The notes beneath the pieces were generated by a model. The model was not told the DNA's origin and did not search any database. It saw nothing but the letters and a program-made list of their open reading frames with translations. From Spirochaetia bacterium (GTDB lineage: Bacteria; Spirochaetota; Leptospiria; Turneriellales; JAOUOS01), in assembly GCA_029880285.1 (NCBI GenBank), contig JAOUOS010000003.1, forward strand, positions 96,632-160,631: a DNA stretch of 64,000 nucleotides, written 5' to 3'. Both the position numbers and the translations under genes were made by a program. Below are positions 27,144 through 38,250 of the stretch, in pieces (within the stretch, counting starts at the first letter, position 1; the number at the start of each line of letters is the position of its first letter).

Positions 27144-27173
27144 TTGACAGATAATAGATAATCTAAGTATTAT
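27144..27173 (+). promoter_or_regulatory. promoter of ribBA
   Basis: A perfect TTGACA (27144-27149) and TATTAT (27168-27173) are separated by 18 bases. The -10 ends eight bases before the ribBA ATG, so transcription would start at or next to the start codon, giving a leaderless mRNA. No Shine-Dalgarno and no FMN riboswitch are present. Confidence 0.65.
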
Positions 27174-27181
27174 TTATATTA

Positions 27182-28426
27182 ATGAAAAGTGTGTTATCTA
27201 AATTTAAAAGAAAAAAAGATATAAATTTAATTCATATTTCTGTTGAAGAAGCGGTAAAAGAGATACAAAAAGGACGTATGCTTATTGTTACTGATTCTGA
27301 AAACAGAGAAGATGAAGGTGATTTGGTGATGAGTGCCGAAGATGTAACATCAGAAAAAATAAATTTTATGGCAACACACGGCAAGGGACTTATTTGCGCT
27401 CCTATAACGAATGAAAGAGCAGCTACTTTAAAATTGGACCAAATGGTAAAAGAAAATCAGGATGTTCATAGAACTGCTTTTACAGTTTCTGTTGATGCTA
27501 GAAAAAATATTACAACCGGTATTTCAGCAAAAGACCGTTGCGAAACTGTCAAACTGTTAAGTAATGACTTAGCGGCTGCCGATGATTTTGTAAAGCCCGG
27601 CCATATTTTCCCCTTAGTTGCGCGAGATGGAGGAGTTCTTGTTAGAGCAGGTCATACAGAAGCATGTATAGACCTTATGAAGTTAGCGGGTAAAAAACCG
27701 GCGGGAGTTATTTGCGAAATTATGAATATTGATGGTACAATGGCGAGAATGAATGATTTAAAAGAGTTTGCCGTAAAGCATAATTTAAAGCTTGTAACTA
27801 TCAAAGATTTAATTGAATACAGGCGAAAAAGTGAAAATCTGGTTTCTCTTGAGGCAGAATCACAAATTCCCACAGAATACGGCTTATTTAATGTAAAAGC
27901 TTTCGCGTGTAATCAAGATAAAAAAATTCATCTGGCGCTCGTTATGGGTAGCTGGCAAAAAAATGAACCGGTATTAACCAGAGTACATTCTGAGTGTTTA
28001 ACCGGTGACGTATTTCATTCATTAAGGTGCGATTGTGGAGCACAATTAAATGCCGCTATGAAAAAAATAGCTGAAGAAAAAAAAGGCGTAATATTGTATA
28101 TGAGACAAGAAGGCAGGGGAATAGGAATCATTAATAAATTAAAAGCATATCGCATTCAAGATAAAGGATTAGATACCGTGCAGGCCAATGAAGAATTGGG
28201 CTTTGCTCCCGACTTAAGAGATTATGGCATAGGGGCACAAATTTTGGTACAGCTTGGCATAAAAAAACTAAAACTTTTAACTAATAATCCGCGTAAAATA
28301 GTAGGTTTAGAAGGCTATGGTATTGAAGTAGCTGAAAGAGTTCCAATCGTCATAGAGGCAAATCCGCACAATGAAAATTATTTAAAAACAAAATCAGCAA
28401 AATTAGGGCATCTTTTGGGAGAATAA
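27182..28426 (+). CDS. ribBA: bifunctional DHBP synthase / GTP cyclohydrolase II
   Basis: A 414-residue riboflavin biosynthesis enzyme. The N-terminal half (to about 205) is 3,4-dihydroxy-2-butanone 4-phosphate synthase with the acidic active-site loop [11 protein letters not shown]. The C-terminal half is GTP cyclohydrolase II with zinc ligands in [17 protein letters not shown] and the RQEGRGIGI loop. Together they make both precursors of lumazine. It is followed one base later by a PilZ-like gene and so probably co-transcribed with it. The promoter position implies a leaderless transcript. Flavin supply next to a respiratory island may be coincidence. Confidence 0.96.
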   Translation: MKSVLSKFKRKKDINLIHISVEEAVKEIQKGRMLIVTDSENREDEGDLVMSAEDVTSEKINFMATHGKGLICAPITNERAATLKLDQMVKENQDVHRTAFTVSVDARKNITTGISAKDRCETVKLLSNDLAAADDFVKPGHIFPLVARDGGVLVRAGHTEACIDLMKLAGKKPAGVICEIMNIDGTMARMNDLKEFAVKHNLKLVTIKDLIEYRRKSENLVSLEAESQIPTEYGLFNVKAFACNQDKKIHLALVMGSWQKNEPVLTRVHSECLTGDVFHSLRCDCGAQLNAAMKKIAEEKKGVILYMRQEGRGIGIINKLKAYRIQDKGLDTVQANEELGFAPDLRDYGIGAQILVQLGIKKLKLLTNNPRKIVGLEGYGIEVAERVPIVIEANPHNENYLKTKSAKLGHLLGE

Positions 28427-28427
28427 A

Positions 28428-29567
28428 ATGGCGGTTTTTCATGAAAGGAAACCAAGAAAATTTCAGCAGATAAATGATTCTAATAAAATAGAAGAATTTA
28501 TTGATAGATTTTTATTAAAAGAAACCTTTTTTTTAAGAGGCGTTTATGATTTAACACCGGCAAAGATAATAAGCAAAGAATCTGAAAAAGAAATTTTAAT
28601 AGAAATGGACCGTGATGTTGAAAATGAAATTTCTTTGTATAAAGTAATTGAAAAATATGTAGAAATTGCATGCGTCATAAAAGAAAGACAAAGCAGAAAC
28701 TTATATCTTATTGAAATTATAGAAATTAAAATTGCCCTAGAAGGTAGAAAGTATCCCAGACTGCCCATTGAAAGAGATCGCATTATGATAACCAATGTTC
28801 GTGCGTCAAAACATGTAATTTCATCTTCTCTTTTTACGGTACCTACATCTGTTAAGGTTTATTTTAAACAGTATGAACAAAAACTAAAAGAAAAAGCCGA
28901 TACCGTTCATATTGAAGTTTTTGACAGAGCTAACTCAAAACTGGAACTTATAAGAAAAACTGGCAAAATGCTCTATATTTCAGATACCCAGGATGAATAT
29001 TCATATGCTTCTGAAGATCCAAAAGAATTTGTAAATTACCGTGAAAATATAGAAGATGATATACAAAAAATTATGTTTGATTATAAAAATAGAAATATTG
29101 GTTCAGAATTAATAGTACCTATAGTATTTATAGGCCATGACGGTAAACATATTCCTATAGGTTATATTCAATTAATTAATAAAGAAACACCGGTAGAAGT
29201 CTCATTAGCAGATGAATTAAAAGAAATGGCAGCGGGTATGATTGAAAAAATAAGAGAAGCAAACGCTATTTTTATTCATTCAAAACAAGGTGTAAGAAAT
29301 ATTTCAGTAGATGGTTTAAGGGTTTTAATAAGTGATTTTGAACTGAAGAAAAATTTAATTCAACAAACCGGTTTTAGTTTTGATATATTATTCAGCGGCC
29401 AAAAACCTATTAATGTTTTTTCAGAGATAAAATATTTTGGCACAAATCCGGCTGGTGACGCTTTAATTGGCGTTAAAATTAACGGTTTCTCGGGCGGTAA
29501 AGAAGAGCACCAGAGATATTTAGAAATGATAGACGCCATGACCCCAAAAGAAAGAAAAAAAAGATAA
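28428..29567 (+). CDS. PilZ-like protein (resembles DUF1577)
   Basis: A 379-residue cytoplasmic protein without membrane helices. Two PilZ-type signatures are seen far apart: RKYPR (RxxxR, residues about 107-111) and NISVDG (D/NxSxxG, about 290), so it may bind cyclic di-GMP. The region between, with GYIQLINKE near 245, is GAF-like in pattern. Length and arrangement resemble the DUF1577 family described from Leptospira, but this is from memory and should be tested by profile search. It follows ribBA by one base. Confidence 0.6.
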   Translation: MAVFHERKPRKFQQINDSNKIEEFIDRFLLKETFFLRGVYDLTPAKIISKESEKEILIEMDRDVENEISLYKVIEKYVEIACVIKERQSRNLYLIEIIEIKIALEGRKYPRLPIERDRIMITNVRASKHVISSSLFTVPTSVKVYFKQYEQKLKEKADTVHIEVFDRANSKLELIRKTGKMLYISDTQDEYSYASEDPKEFVNYRENIEDDIQKIMFDYKNRNIGSELIVPIVFIGHDGKHIPIGYIQLINKETPVEVSLADELKEMAAGMIEKIREANAIFIHSKQGVRNISVDGLRVLISDFELKKNLIQQTGFSFDILFSGQKPINVFSEIKYFGTNPAGDALIGVKINGFSGGKEEHQRYLEMIDAMTPKERKKR

Positions 29568-29604
29568 GATACATTATCAAATAAAAATATATCCGTTTAA
29601 AAAT

Positions 29605-29826
29605 CTACTGCTTTATTATTTGAAAGATTTTATGTTTAAATTTTTCTCCTTTAATTAAACAAATTGAAGATTTTGGCAAATTAAAATAATCTGCTAATAA
29701 AATTTGAACTTCTGAATTTGCCTTTCCTTTTTCAGGAGGACTATGAATATACGCGTGAAAAATATTTTCTTTAATTACCAATTTTTTTTGCTTCGATTTT
29801 GGATGGGCCAAAACTTCAATAGTCAT
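29605..29826 (-). CDS. YggU/DUF167 family protein
   Basis: A 73-residue protein with the family's core pattern: an N-terminal beta strand, HAYIHSPPEKGKANSEV (the conserved PxxGKAN turn) and a C-terminal GEKFKHKIF strand. The biochemical function of the family is not settled. It overlaps the end of the upstream hybrid kinase gene by 11 bases and is presumably translated from the same transcript. It is shorter than the usual 95-100 residues but has the whole conserved core. Confidence 0.85.
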   Translation of the reverse strand: MTIEVLAHPKSKQKKLVIKENIFHAYIHSPPEKGKANSEVQILLADYFNLPKSSICLIKGEKFKHKIFQIIKQ

Positions 29827-32779
29827 AATGACTTCTTATTGTTTTTTCAATATCACTTAATAAGGCTGGTTTAGAAATCATGTTATCAATACCAGATTGT
29901 AAACACTGTTTTTTAATATCTTCTGTTGCATGTGCCGTCATTGCAATAATGGGAATTGGAGAGTTATATTTTTTTATTTTTAATAGTTTTCTTATTCTCT
30001 TTGCTGTCTCAAAACCATTCATATTGGGCATTTCAATATCTGTGAATATAAAATCAAATGATTTTTTATGTAACAAAGAAAGGGCTTCTTTTCCCCCGCT
30101 GGCATGTTTAACCTTATGACCCAGATTTTCAAGCTGCATAATACATAATTTAGCGTTTATAGGATTATCTTCAATTAGCAAGATATCAAGACCTTTTTCA
30201 ATTTTTATCTGTATATTTGTATGATGCTGTATAATTTCTATTTCTTTTGAATTTAAATTTGCTTTTTGAAAGACAGCCGTAAAATAAAAGGTTGATCCTT
30301 CATTTAATTTACTTTCTATCCATACTTCGCCTTTAAAAGCCTCAGTTAGTTTTTTTACAAGAAATAATCCAAGTCCCGTGCCGCCGTATTTTCTTGATGT
30401 TGAACTATCGGCCTGATCAAAATCATCAAATATTCTTTTATAGTTTTTCGGTGATACTCCTATGCCTGTATCAGCAACAGAGAAAAGCAGCGAAATTTGA
30501 TTTTCTTCAATATTTTTTATTTGATCATTATTATGTATTTTTAATGTTATCCCGCCTTTATGGGTAAATTTTATAGCATTACCTATTAAATTTATAATAA
30601 CCTGTCTTAGTCGTACAGGGTCGCCTATTATATAGGCGGGTAGATCTTTTGATATTTCTGATTTTAGAAACAAATTCTTTTTATTTGCCGAATGTTTTAA
30701 AAGCTTAATAATTGAATTTATATTTTTCCGCAAATCAAACTGTATTTCTTCTAATTTAATTTTGCCGGCTTCTATCTTAGAAACATCTAATATATCATTT
30801 ATAATGCTAAGCAAATGTCTTCCTGAATCATATATTGTTTCAACATGATCGTGAAATTCATTTTTATCAGATTTTTCTCGTATCATTATTTCTGTTAGAC
30901 CGATAATAGCATTTAATGGGGTTCTTATTTCGTGACTCATATTGGCTAAAAATTTACTTTTTGCCTGAGCTGTAGCCTCGGCTGTTTCTTTTGCTATTTT
31001 CATTTTTTGAGCGGTTTTTATTGCTGTAATATCTTGCAATATAGCTTCATAATAAATTAATTCATTATTTTCATTAAAAACGCTTCTTGCTCTCATGCAA
31101 ATTGAAATTTTACTTTTATCTTTTTTAATAGCGTTAAAAACGAATTTAGTTTTTTTCTTTTTATCAAGTAATTTTAAGAGAATATTAAACTTGTTTACAT
31201 CTAGAAATAAGTGATTTTTTATGTTTTTAACCGCTTTATGAACTTGATTAACAGACTCATAACCCAATAATTGAGCAAAAGACAAATTTTGCAAAAGTAT
31301 GCGTCCTCTTCTAGAAAATTGAATGATTCCCTCAGATGCGTTATCAAAAATATTTCTATATTTAACTTCAGCATCACGTGAAGCAGCAATTAATATTGTT
31401 TTTTCAATAGTTTCTCTTTGAAGTTCTTTTCTCTGGTTTTTAATTAAGTTAAAGGCGTTTACATGATATTGGTTAATGTAAAATGATTGAAAAATTATAA
31501 AAATGAAAAATCCAAAACCTGTTAAGTTTCCTGTATTTATAATTTGATTGTTATATAAAATATCATTAATCGCGCACCCAAAAGAGAAAATAAATCCAGC
31601 TAAAAGTAAAACAGTCCCTTTCTTCTCCATTTTAATCGATAAAATAAGTACATATAGTGTATAAAAACCTAAAATTAAAGTTATAAAATGAAATATTTTT
31701 ACAAATAATAAATTAGATAAAAAAATAGGATGTATAACACTGCCTATAGAAAATATAATTCCTATTGATAGCGCTGCATAAGCGGGAAGTTTCTTATAAA
31801 TATCAGGAAGTAAATTTAAAAAAAAGAGACTAAAAAAAGGAACCCCTAAAAATAAAGTTAAATTTTTTATTTTAAGCTGCCATACAATATCTGTAATATT
31901 AAAAAAAGATAACAGACCGTGATTTAAAATAAATGTTCGGGTAAAGACCATTAGACAGACCATACTGAAAAATAAAAGATATTTTTCTTTCAGGTCCAAG
32001 CCATAGTAAAAAAGATAGTGAAGCGCCATAAAAAATATGGCTCCCATTACAAATATGGTAAAAAGCATATCTTTTTGAATTCTGTTTTTAATCATGTTTT
32101 CTGTACCAAATAGTATTGGTTTATCAATACCTGTATACGAGAAAAAATGATTTGATACATTAATTATAATTTCTATTTCTGGTTTTTCTGAAACAAAAAA
32201 AATCTCTGATAAATTCTTGTTATTATTTATTGAGTTTTCATATATTATACCATTTATAAAGACAGTATAATTGCCAAGAATACTATTAAGATGAATTCCA
32301 TAATTTTTTTCTAAACCTGATGTTATTATTTTTAATCGATATATTCCGCTTTTTTCAGGAGCTTGGCTGAGTTTATTGTTTAAATTCGATAATGAAGGTA
32401 CATTTATGTATTTTTTATTATCGTAGTTCACTTTTATATCATCTATATTTTGCGCTTTATTTTCATAATGAAAAAAATCCCATTGACCATTTAAAGATAT
32501 AGAGCCGTTTTTCTCTAAATTCCATTGGCGAAGATCCAAAACTCCGCTTTGAACAAGAGGAGCTGTTTTTATGGGTATATTAAAATCATTATAATAAAAA
32601 GAAAAGGTTAAAACTATAATAGATATCATAGTTAAAAGAATAACTTGTTTTAAAAGACTGTATTTTTTAATTTTCTTTACATTTATATTTTTTTCTTTTT
32701 TTGATTTTAAATCTAACCAAAAATTTCTAATTTCAGGAGAAAAATCTTCATGAATAATATTTGCGTATTTTGTTTCCAT
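29816..32779 (-). CDS. hybrid histidine kinase, 7TMR-DISM type with PAS and receiver
   Basis: A 987-residue hybrid sensor. A first membrane helix (about 45-65) precedes an extracellular jelly-roll-like domain (about 75-225), then seven helices (about 235-440), a PAS domain (about 465-590), HisKA with SHEIRTP (His616), HATPase with GNAIKF and GGTGLGLFL, and a C-terminal receiver with DNPINAK and TDIEMPNMNG (Asp914). It has the organisation of Leptospira-like 7TM DISM kinases. No DNA-binding regulator is adjacent, so phosphotransfer probably goes to a remote partner. It differs from the kinase at 2043 in having a canonical H-box and a receiver. Confidence 0.94.
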   Translation of the reverse strand: METKYANIIHEDFSPEIRNFWLDLKSKKEKNINVKKIKKYSLLKQVILLTMISIIVLTFSFYYNDFNIPIKTAPLVQSGVLDLRQWNLEKNGSISLNGQWDFFHYENKAQNIDDIKVNYDNKKYINVPSLSNLNNKLSQAPEKSGIYRLKIITSGLEKNYGIHLNSILGNYTVFINGIIYENSINNNKNLSEIFFVSEKPEIEIIINVSNHFFSYTGIDKPILFGTENMIKNRIQKDMLFTIFVMGAIFFMALHYLFYYGLDLKEKYLLFFSMVCLMVFTRTFILNHGLLSFFNITDIVWQLKIKNLTLFLGVPFFSLFFLNLLPDIYKKLPAYAALSIGIIFSIGSVIHPIFLSNLLFVKIFHFITLILGFYTLYVLILSIKMEKKGTVLLLAGFIFSFGCAINDILYNNQIINTGNLTGFGFFIFIIFQSFYINQYHVNAFNLIKNQRKELQRETIEKTILIAASRDAEVKYRNIFDNASEGIIQFSRRGRILLQNLSFAQLLGYESVNQVHKAVKNIKNHLFLDVNKFNILLKLLDKKKKTKFVFNAIKKDKSKISICMRARSVFNENNELIYYEAILQDITAIKTAQKMKIAKETAEATAQAKSKFLANMSHEIRTPLNAIIGLTEIMIREKSDKNEFHDHVETIYDSGRHLLSIINDILDVSKIEAGKIKLEEIQFDLRKNINSIIKLLKHSANKKNLFLKSEISKDLPAYIIGDPVRLRQVIINLIGNAIKFTHKGGITLKIHNNDQIKNIEENQISLLFSVADTGIGVSPKNYKRIFDDFDQADSSTSRKYGGTGLGLFLVKKLTEAFKGEVWIESKLNEGSTFYFTAVFQKANLNSKEIEIIQHHTNIQIKIEKGLDILLIEDNPINAKLCIMQLENLGHKVKHASGGKEALSLLHKKSFDFIFTDIEMPNMNGFETAKRIRKLLKIKKYNSPIPIIAMTAHATEDIKKQCLQSGIDNMISKPALLSDIEKTIRSHYDY

Positions 32780-32913
32780 TTTTTAAATAAAATATATGTT
32801 GATATATATCCTGTATTTATTATTTAATTAGACGAGATAATTAAGGTTTTTTATACAAAAATAAATGATTTAATATTTTATTAAATTATTTACAAAAATT
32901 TATTGCTATAAGA

Positions 32914-32947
32914 ACCCGCCTTGTTTTATATGAAAAATAAGACGGGT
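32914..32947 (-). terminator. hairpin downstream of ssb
   Basis: On the minus strand ACCCGTC (32947-32941) pairs with GGCGGGT (32920-32914), and the stem continues with A/T pairs around a small loop. It lies just after the ssb stop. There is no long T run, so it is a weak or factor-assisted terminator. Confidence 0.55.
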
Positions 32948-32956
32948 ATTAAAAAC

Positions 32957-33343
32957 TTAAATGCTGGTTTCAGACGCTAATTCTGATATTGTATCAGGTA
33001 AATAGGGTCTTTTTTTTAAATCGGCAATGGCAATGTCTTCGGCGTTAAGTATTACTTGAGAACGAATCTTGCCTTCATCATTTTTCCAGCGTTTATGTAA
33101 AAGTTCACCCTTTACTAAAACTTTCATCCCTTTTTGTAATATAGGCTGGAATTTTTCTGCAGCTTTTTCCCATATTTGTACGGGTAAAAAGTTAGAATGG
33201 CTGCCTTCAGAATCTGTGGATGTTCTTGTGTTGTAAGCAATATTAAATTTTAATATCAGCTTACCCGTTTTCGTTTCTTTTAGTTCGGGGTCTTTTGTGA
33301 GACGTCCTACTATTTGATGAATCTGCATTTTGTTATCGTACAT
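32957..33343 (-). CDS. ssb: single-stranded DNA-binding protein
   Basis: A 128-residue OB-fold protein with the SSB core: QIVGRLTKDPELKETKTG, FNIAYNT, FLPVQIWEKAAE and GMKVLVKGEL strands. It binds ssDNA as a tetramer in family members. The usual Gly/Pro-rich linker and acidic DDDIPF-type tip are absent: the protein ends SELASETSI. It may therefore not recruit the usual partner enzymes, or may be a secondary SSB. An AGGAG site lies seven bases before the ATG. It is divergent from enolase. Confidence 0.9.
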   Translation of the reverse strand: MYDNKMQIHQIVGRLTKDPELKETKTGKLILKFNIAYNTRTSTDSEGSHSNFLPVQIWEKAAEKFQPILQKGMKVLVKGELLHKRWKNDEGKIRSQVILNAEDIAIADLKKRPYLPDTISELASETSI

Positions 33344-33466
33344 TTTTATTCTCCTACTTTTTATTATTACTTATGTAATACCCCTGAAAATAAAATATAT
33401 ACCGCTAATTTTAAATATTTTTTAAAAAAATTACCGTTTACATGGTTTCTTAGCAAAGAATTTTGA

Positions 33467-35200
<1,734 letters not shown>

Positions 35201-35223
<23 letters not shown>

Positions 35224-36544
35224 AAAAATAATATTTATTACTTTATTTTATTTTATAGATAGTCTTTTTGTGTCAGGGGAAAATAATAAACAAAATAATC
35301 AAGATTCAATGAATATATTGTTAAAAGATCAAATTGTTGAAGATCTAGGTTCAGCCGATTCTGAGGTAAGATTAAAAGCTGTGAAAGAAATAATTAAAAG
35401 TAAAGATGATTATTATTTAAGATATATTTATCAAATTTTAATAATTGAAACTTCAGATAATATTATTCAAGAGATTTTAAGTTTTATAGAGATTGAAAAA
35501 TCACAGTCACAATTCGCTCCTTTATTTATATTCTTTAAAAAAACCGTAAATGTTGCATATAAAAATAAAGCACTTAGTATATTAAGAGGAATAAATTCAA
35601 GCAGATTGTTATATGAATTATCTAAAATCTTTAAAGAAGAAAAATTAAAAATAAATTTTTTAATTTTCGCCAAAATAGTTTCTGAGCCTTCATCTGAAGA
35701 AAAAGAATGGTTTCAAGAAACATTCTTAAAATATGAAATAGGAAATTATTTATTATCATATTCTCAAAAAGAAGATGCTGAAATTGTTCAAGCTTTATCA
35801 AATTTTATTGTTCTAAATGATCTTGTAAAAAGTGATAAATTATTTAATATTTTTTGGGCATATATGTTAGACGATATCAAATCTGCAAATAATTCAATAG
35901 ATCTAAATATTACCGATTTAATACAAGAAGTAGAGAAACTGCCGCCGCATAGAATTTGGCAGGCGTTAAATTTAATACAGAAATATTCAAATAAGAGTAT
36001 AAATATTAATTTATTTAATATATCATCTTCTCATATCATAAAAAGCTGGATATACGCGAACAAAATAAATGAAAATAAAACCATTGAAATTAATAGTGAT
36101 GAACATAATTCAATTTCATCATATTGGATAATAGCTTCTAAAATAAATAATATATCGCAAAATGAAAGAAAAGAATTTATAAATCTCTGTGAGACTAATA
36201 TATTATTCATTGAGCCTTGTTTTCGGGCTTTTTTAGTAATGAATTTAGAATCGACTTATGAAAAATGGAAAAAAATAAATGAAAATAATAAAGTATCCGT
36301 CTTTAAAAAGAACTACACTCATATTTTTAAAAACCAAAATTTTAATAATAAAAAATTTTTAAGATGGTTTTTGGGTAATAATAATGAATTGGTAAAGATA
36401 CAGGGGATTATGCATATACCTTCTTCGTGGATTAAAGAAAATATTGATATATTTTACGCATATTATTTAAGCGAAACTAATAAATTTATCGGCCGCTTGA
36501 TATTATACAGATTAAATGCCGAAAATGAAATATCTATTTTTTGA
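35201..36544 (+). CDS. secreted hypothetical protein with HEAT-like repeats
   Basis: A 447-residue protein with a signal peptide (residues 1 to about 26, ending VSGE). Residues about 45-200 show paired helices with the spacing of HEAT repeats (LGSADSEVRLKAVKEI is a typical unit). The remainder is helical and unrecognised. It overlaps the FtsB-like gene by 23 bases and the next TPR gene by four, so the run eno, ftsB-like, HEAT, TPR/propeller looks like one operon. The product is probably periplasmic. No catalytic motif was seen. Confidence 0.65.
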
Positions 36545-38169
36545 TTTTAGTAAAACAATCTATGCTATTTACCAAAAAAATTAGTCAGTCATTTGTAAAT
36601 TTAGTCATAATAATTTTTATTTACAGTTCATTTTTTGAAAATGGTTTTTATGCTACTCCTTTAGATAAGTATGAAGATGCCTTAGATGAATATGAAGATA
36701 AAGAATGGGATGACTCTGAGAAACTTTTTTTAGAATTTATAAAAGAAAATCCATATGAATATGAAGTAAGAGACGCTTTATTTTATCTTGGTGAGATAAA
36801 CAGGCATAAACAAAAGTACTTAGAAGCAATATCTTACTATAATAAACTTCAGGAGAGGTTTAAATATAACCGTTATAAAATTAGTTTATTATTTTTAACA
36901 GGAGAATGTTATTATAATCTAAATATAACCAAAAGAGCTTCGTTTTTTTTAGAAGAATACATAAAAACAGAAAAAACAAATGACAATAAATTTTATTTAA
37001 TAAATGCTAATTTATATCTGGCAGAATTAAACGAAAACACAAGACAATGGAATAATGCTGTTAAGTTTTATCAAAAAGCATTAAGACTTTTAGAATTAGA
37101 AAAAATTAAGGATATAACTGAAGAAGAACATAAAAAATTGAAATCTAAGACATATTATAAATTAGGTCTTTTATACGCTAACCGTTTTAGACAAAATAAG
37201 TTAGCGTATTCATATATCTTAAAGTCTATGCAATTAGGGCAGGTTGAAACGCCAAAATTAAAATTTTTAATGAGAGATTTAACTCTCGTTCACTTAAGTG
37301 ATAAAGATGGTCTGCCAGATAATGCTATTGCCGATATAAGCGTAGATGGTGACGATGTTTGGATAGCAACATGGGGTAGGGGGCTGGTAAGATTTTCAAG
37401 ATCGCGGGAGATATTTTCTAATATTTCTTTACCTTCTAGTCAGCTTCGTTCTATATATGTAGATTTTGATAATGTGTATATTGCAACATATGAAGGAATT
37501 TATATTTTTGATAAAAGAAGAAGTAGAGTAAGCGCTTTAAGAAATGAAGAAAGTATTTTTAACTTAGCGCAAAAAGTAATAAAAGATGACAGATATATTT
37601 ATTTTACAACTCTGTCTGAAGGCGTTGTAAAATATGATATAATTAAAAAGAATTTTGAGATTTTAGGGAAAGATTCATTTATTAAAACAAATATGGTTTA
37701 TTCAATAGTGGCCGATCATCAATATATTGCATTTGGAACCATAGAAAATGGGGTTGTTTTATATGATAAAAAATTAAAAGAATATCATTATATTAATTCA
37801 CAAAAAGGGTTGTTGAAAGATAATAATATAAAATCTCTTATAATTGACGGCCGCTATTTATGGGTGGGGGTTCACAATGTGGGTGTTTATCAATATGATA
37901 TTGTAAATAAAAATATAAAATTTTTCGATTGGCAAATTCCGTTTCCTACTACGATTGTGAAAAAAGATAAAGAAATATGGATAGGAACTTCAGGTAATGG
38001 TATTAGAATATATAATAGAGAAAATGAAACTTTAACTAAACTGAGGGTAATAGAAGGGCTTAGCTCTAATGAAGTAACAATGCTCAGAATAGAAGGGAAT
38101 TTTGTGTGGATAGGTTATTTAGACTCTGGTATAGATATAGTCTACAAACCAAATATAGAAGGCTTTTAA
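36541..38169 (+). CDS. TPR and beta-propeller (Reg_prop-like) secreted protein
   Basis: A 542-residue protein. An N-terminal signal segment (ending near FYATP) is followed by TPR-like helical repeats (about 35-230) and then by a beta-propeller made of blades with the pattern DGDDVWIATWGRGLVRF, DGRYLWVGVHNVGVYQY and KEIWIGTSGNGIRIY, which is the two-component-regulator-propeller (Reg_prop) motif. It lacks a kinase part. The TTG at 36541 overlaps the upstream stop (TTGA); the ATG at 36562 is an alternative with an equally good signal peptide. It may be a periplasmic scaffold. Confidence 0.75.
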   Translation: MILVKQSMLFTKKISQSFVNLVIIIFIYSSFFENGFYATPLDKYEDALDEYEDKEWDDSEKLFLEFIKENPYEYEVRDALFYLGEINRHKQKYLEAISYYNKLQERFKYNRYKISLLFLTGECYYNLNITKRASFFLEEYIKTEKTNDNKFYLINANLYLAELNENTRQWNNAVKFYQKALRLLELEKIKDITEEEHKKLKSKTYYKLGLLYANRFRQNKLAYSYILKSMQLGQVETPKLKFLMRDLTLVHLSDKDGLPDNAIADISVDGDDVWIATWGRGLVRFSRSREIFSNISLPSSQLRSIYVDFDNVYIATYEGIYIFDKRRSRVSALRNEESIFNLAQKVIKDDRYIYFTTLSEGVVKYDIIKKNFEILGKDSFIKTNMVYSIVADHQYIAFGTIENGVVLYDKKLKEYHYINSQKGLLKDNNIKSLIIDGRYLWVGVHNVGVYQYDIVNKNIKFFDWQIPFPTTIVKKDKEIWIGTSGNGIRIYNRENETLTKLRVIEGLSSNEVTMLRIEGNFVWIGYLDSGIDIVYKPNIEGF

Positions 38170-38250
38170 TTAACTTAAAATTTTTAAAAAAAGAATAAAA
38201 TATAGTTTTTTAAATTAAATTTATTATATTAAATTACAGAAATATATAAA

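Noticed and set aside
27017..27181. Possible FMN riboswitch upstream of ribBA
   Set aside because: The conserved RFN core sequences are absent, and the promoter lies directly before the ATG, leaving no room for a riboswitch.
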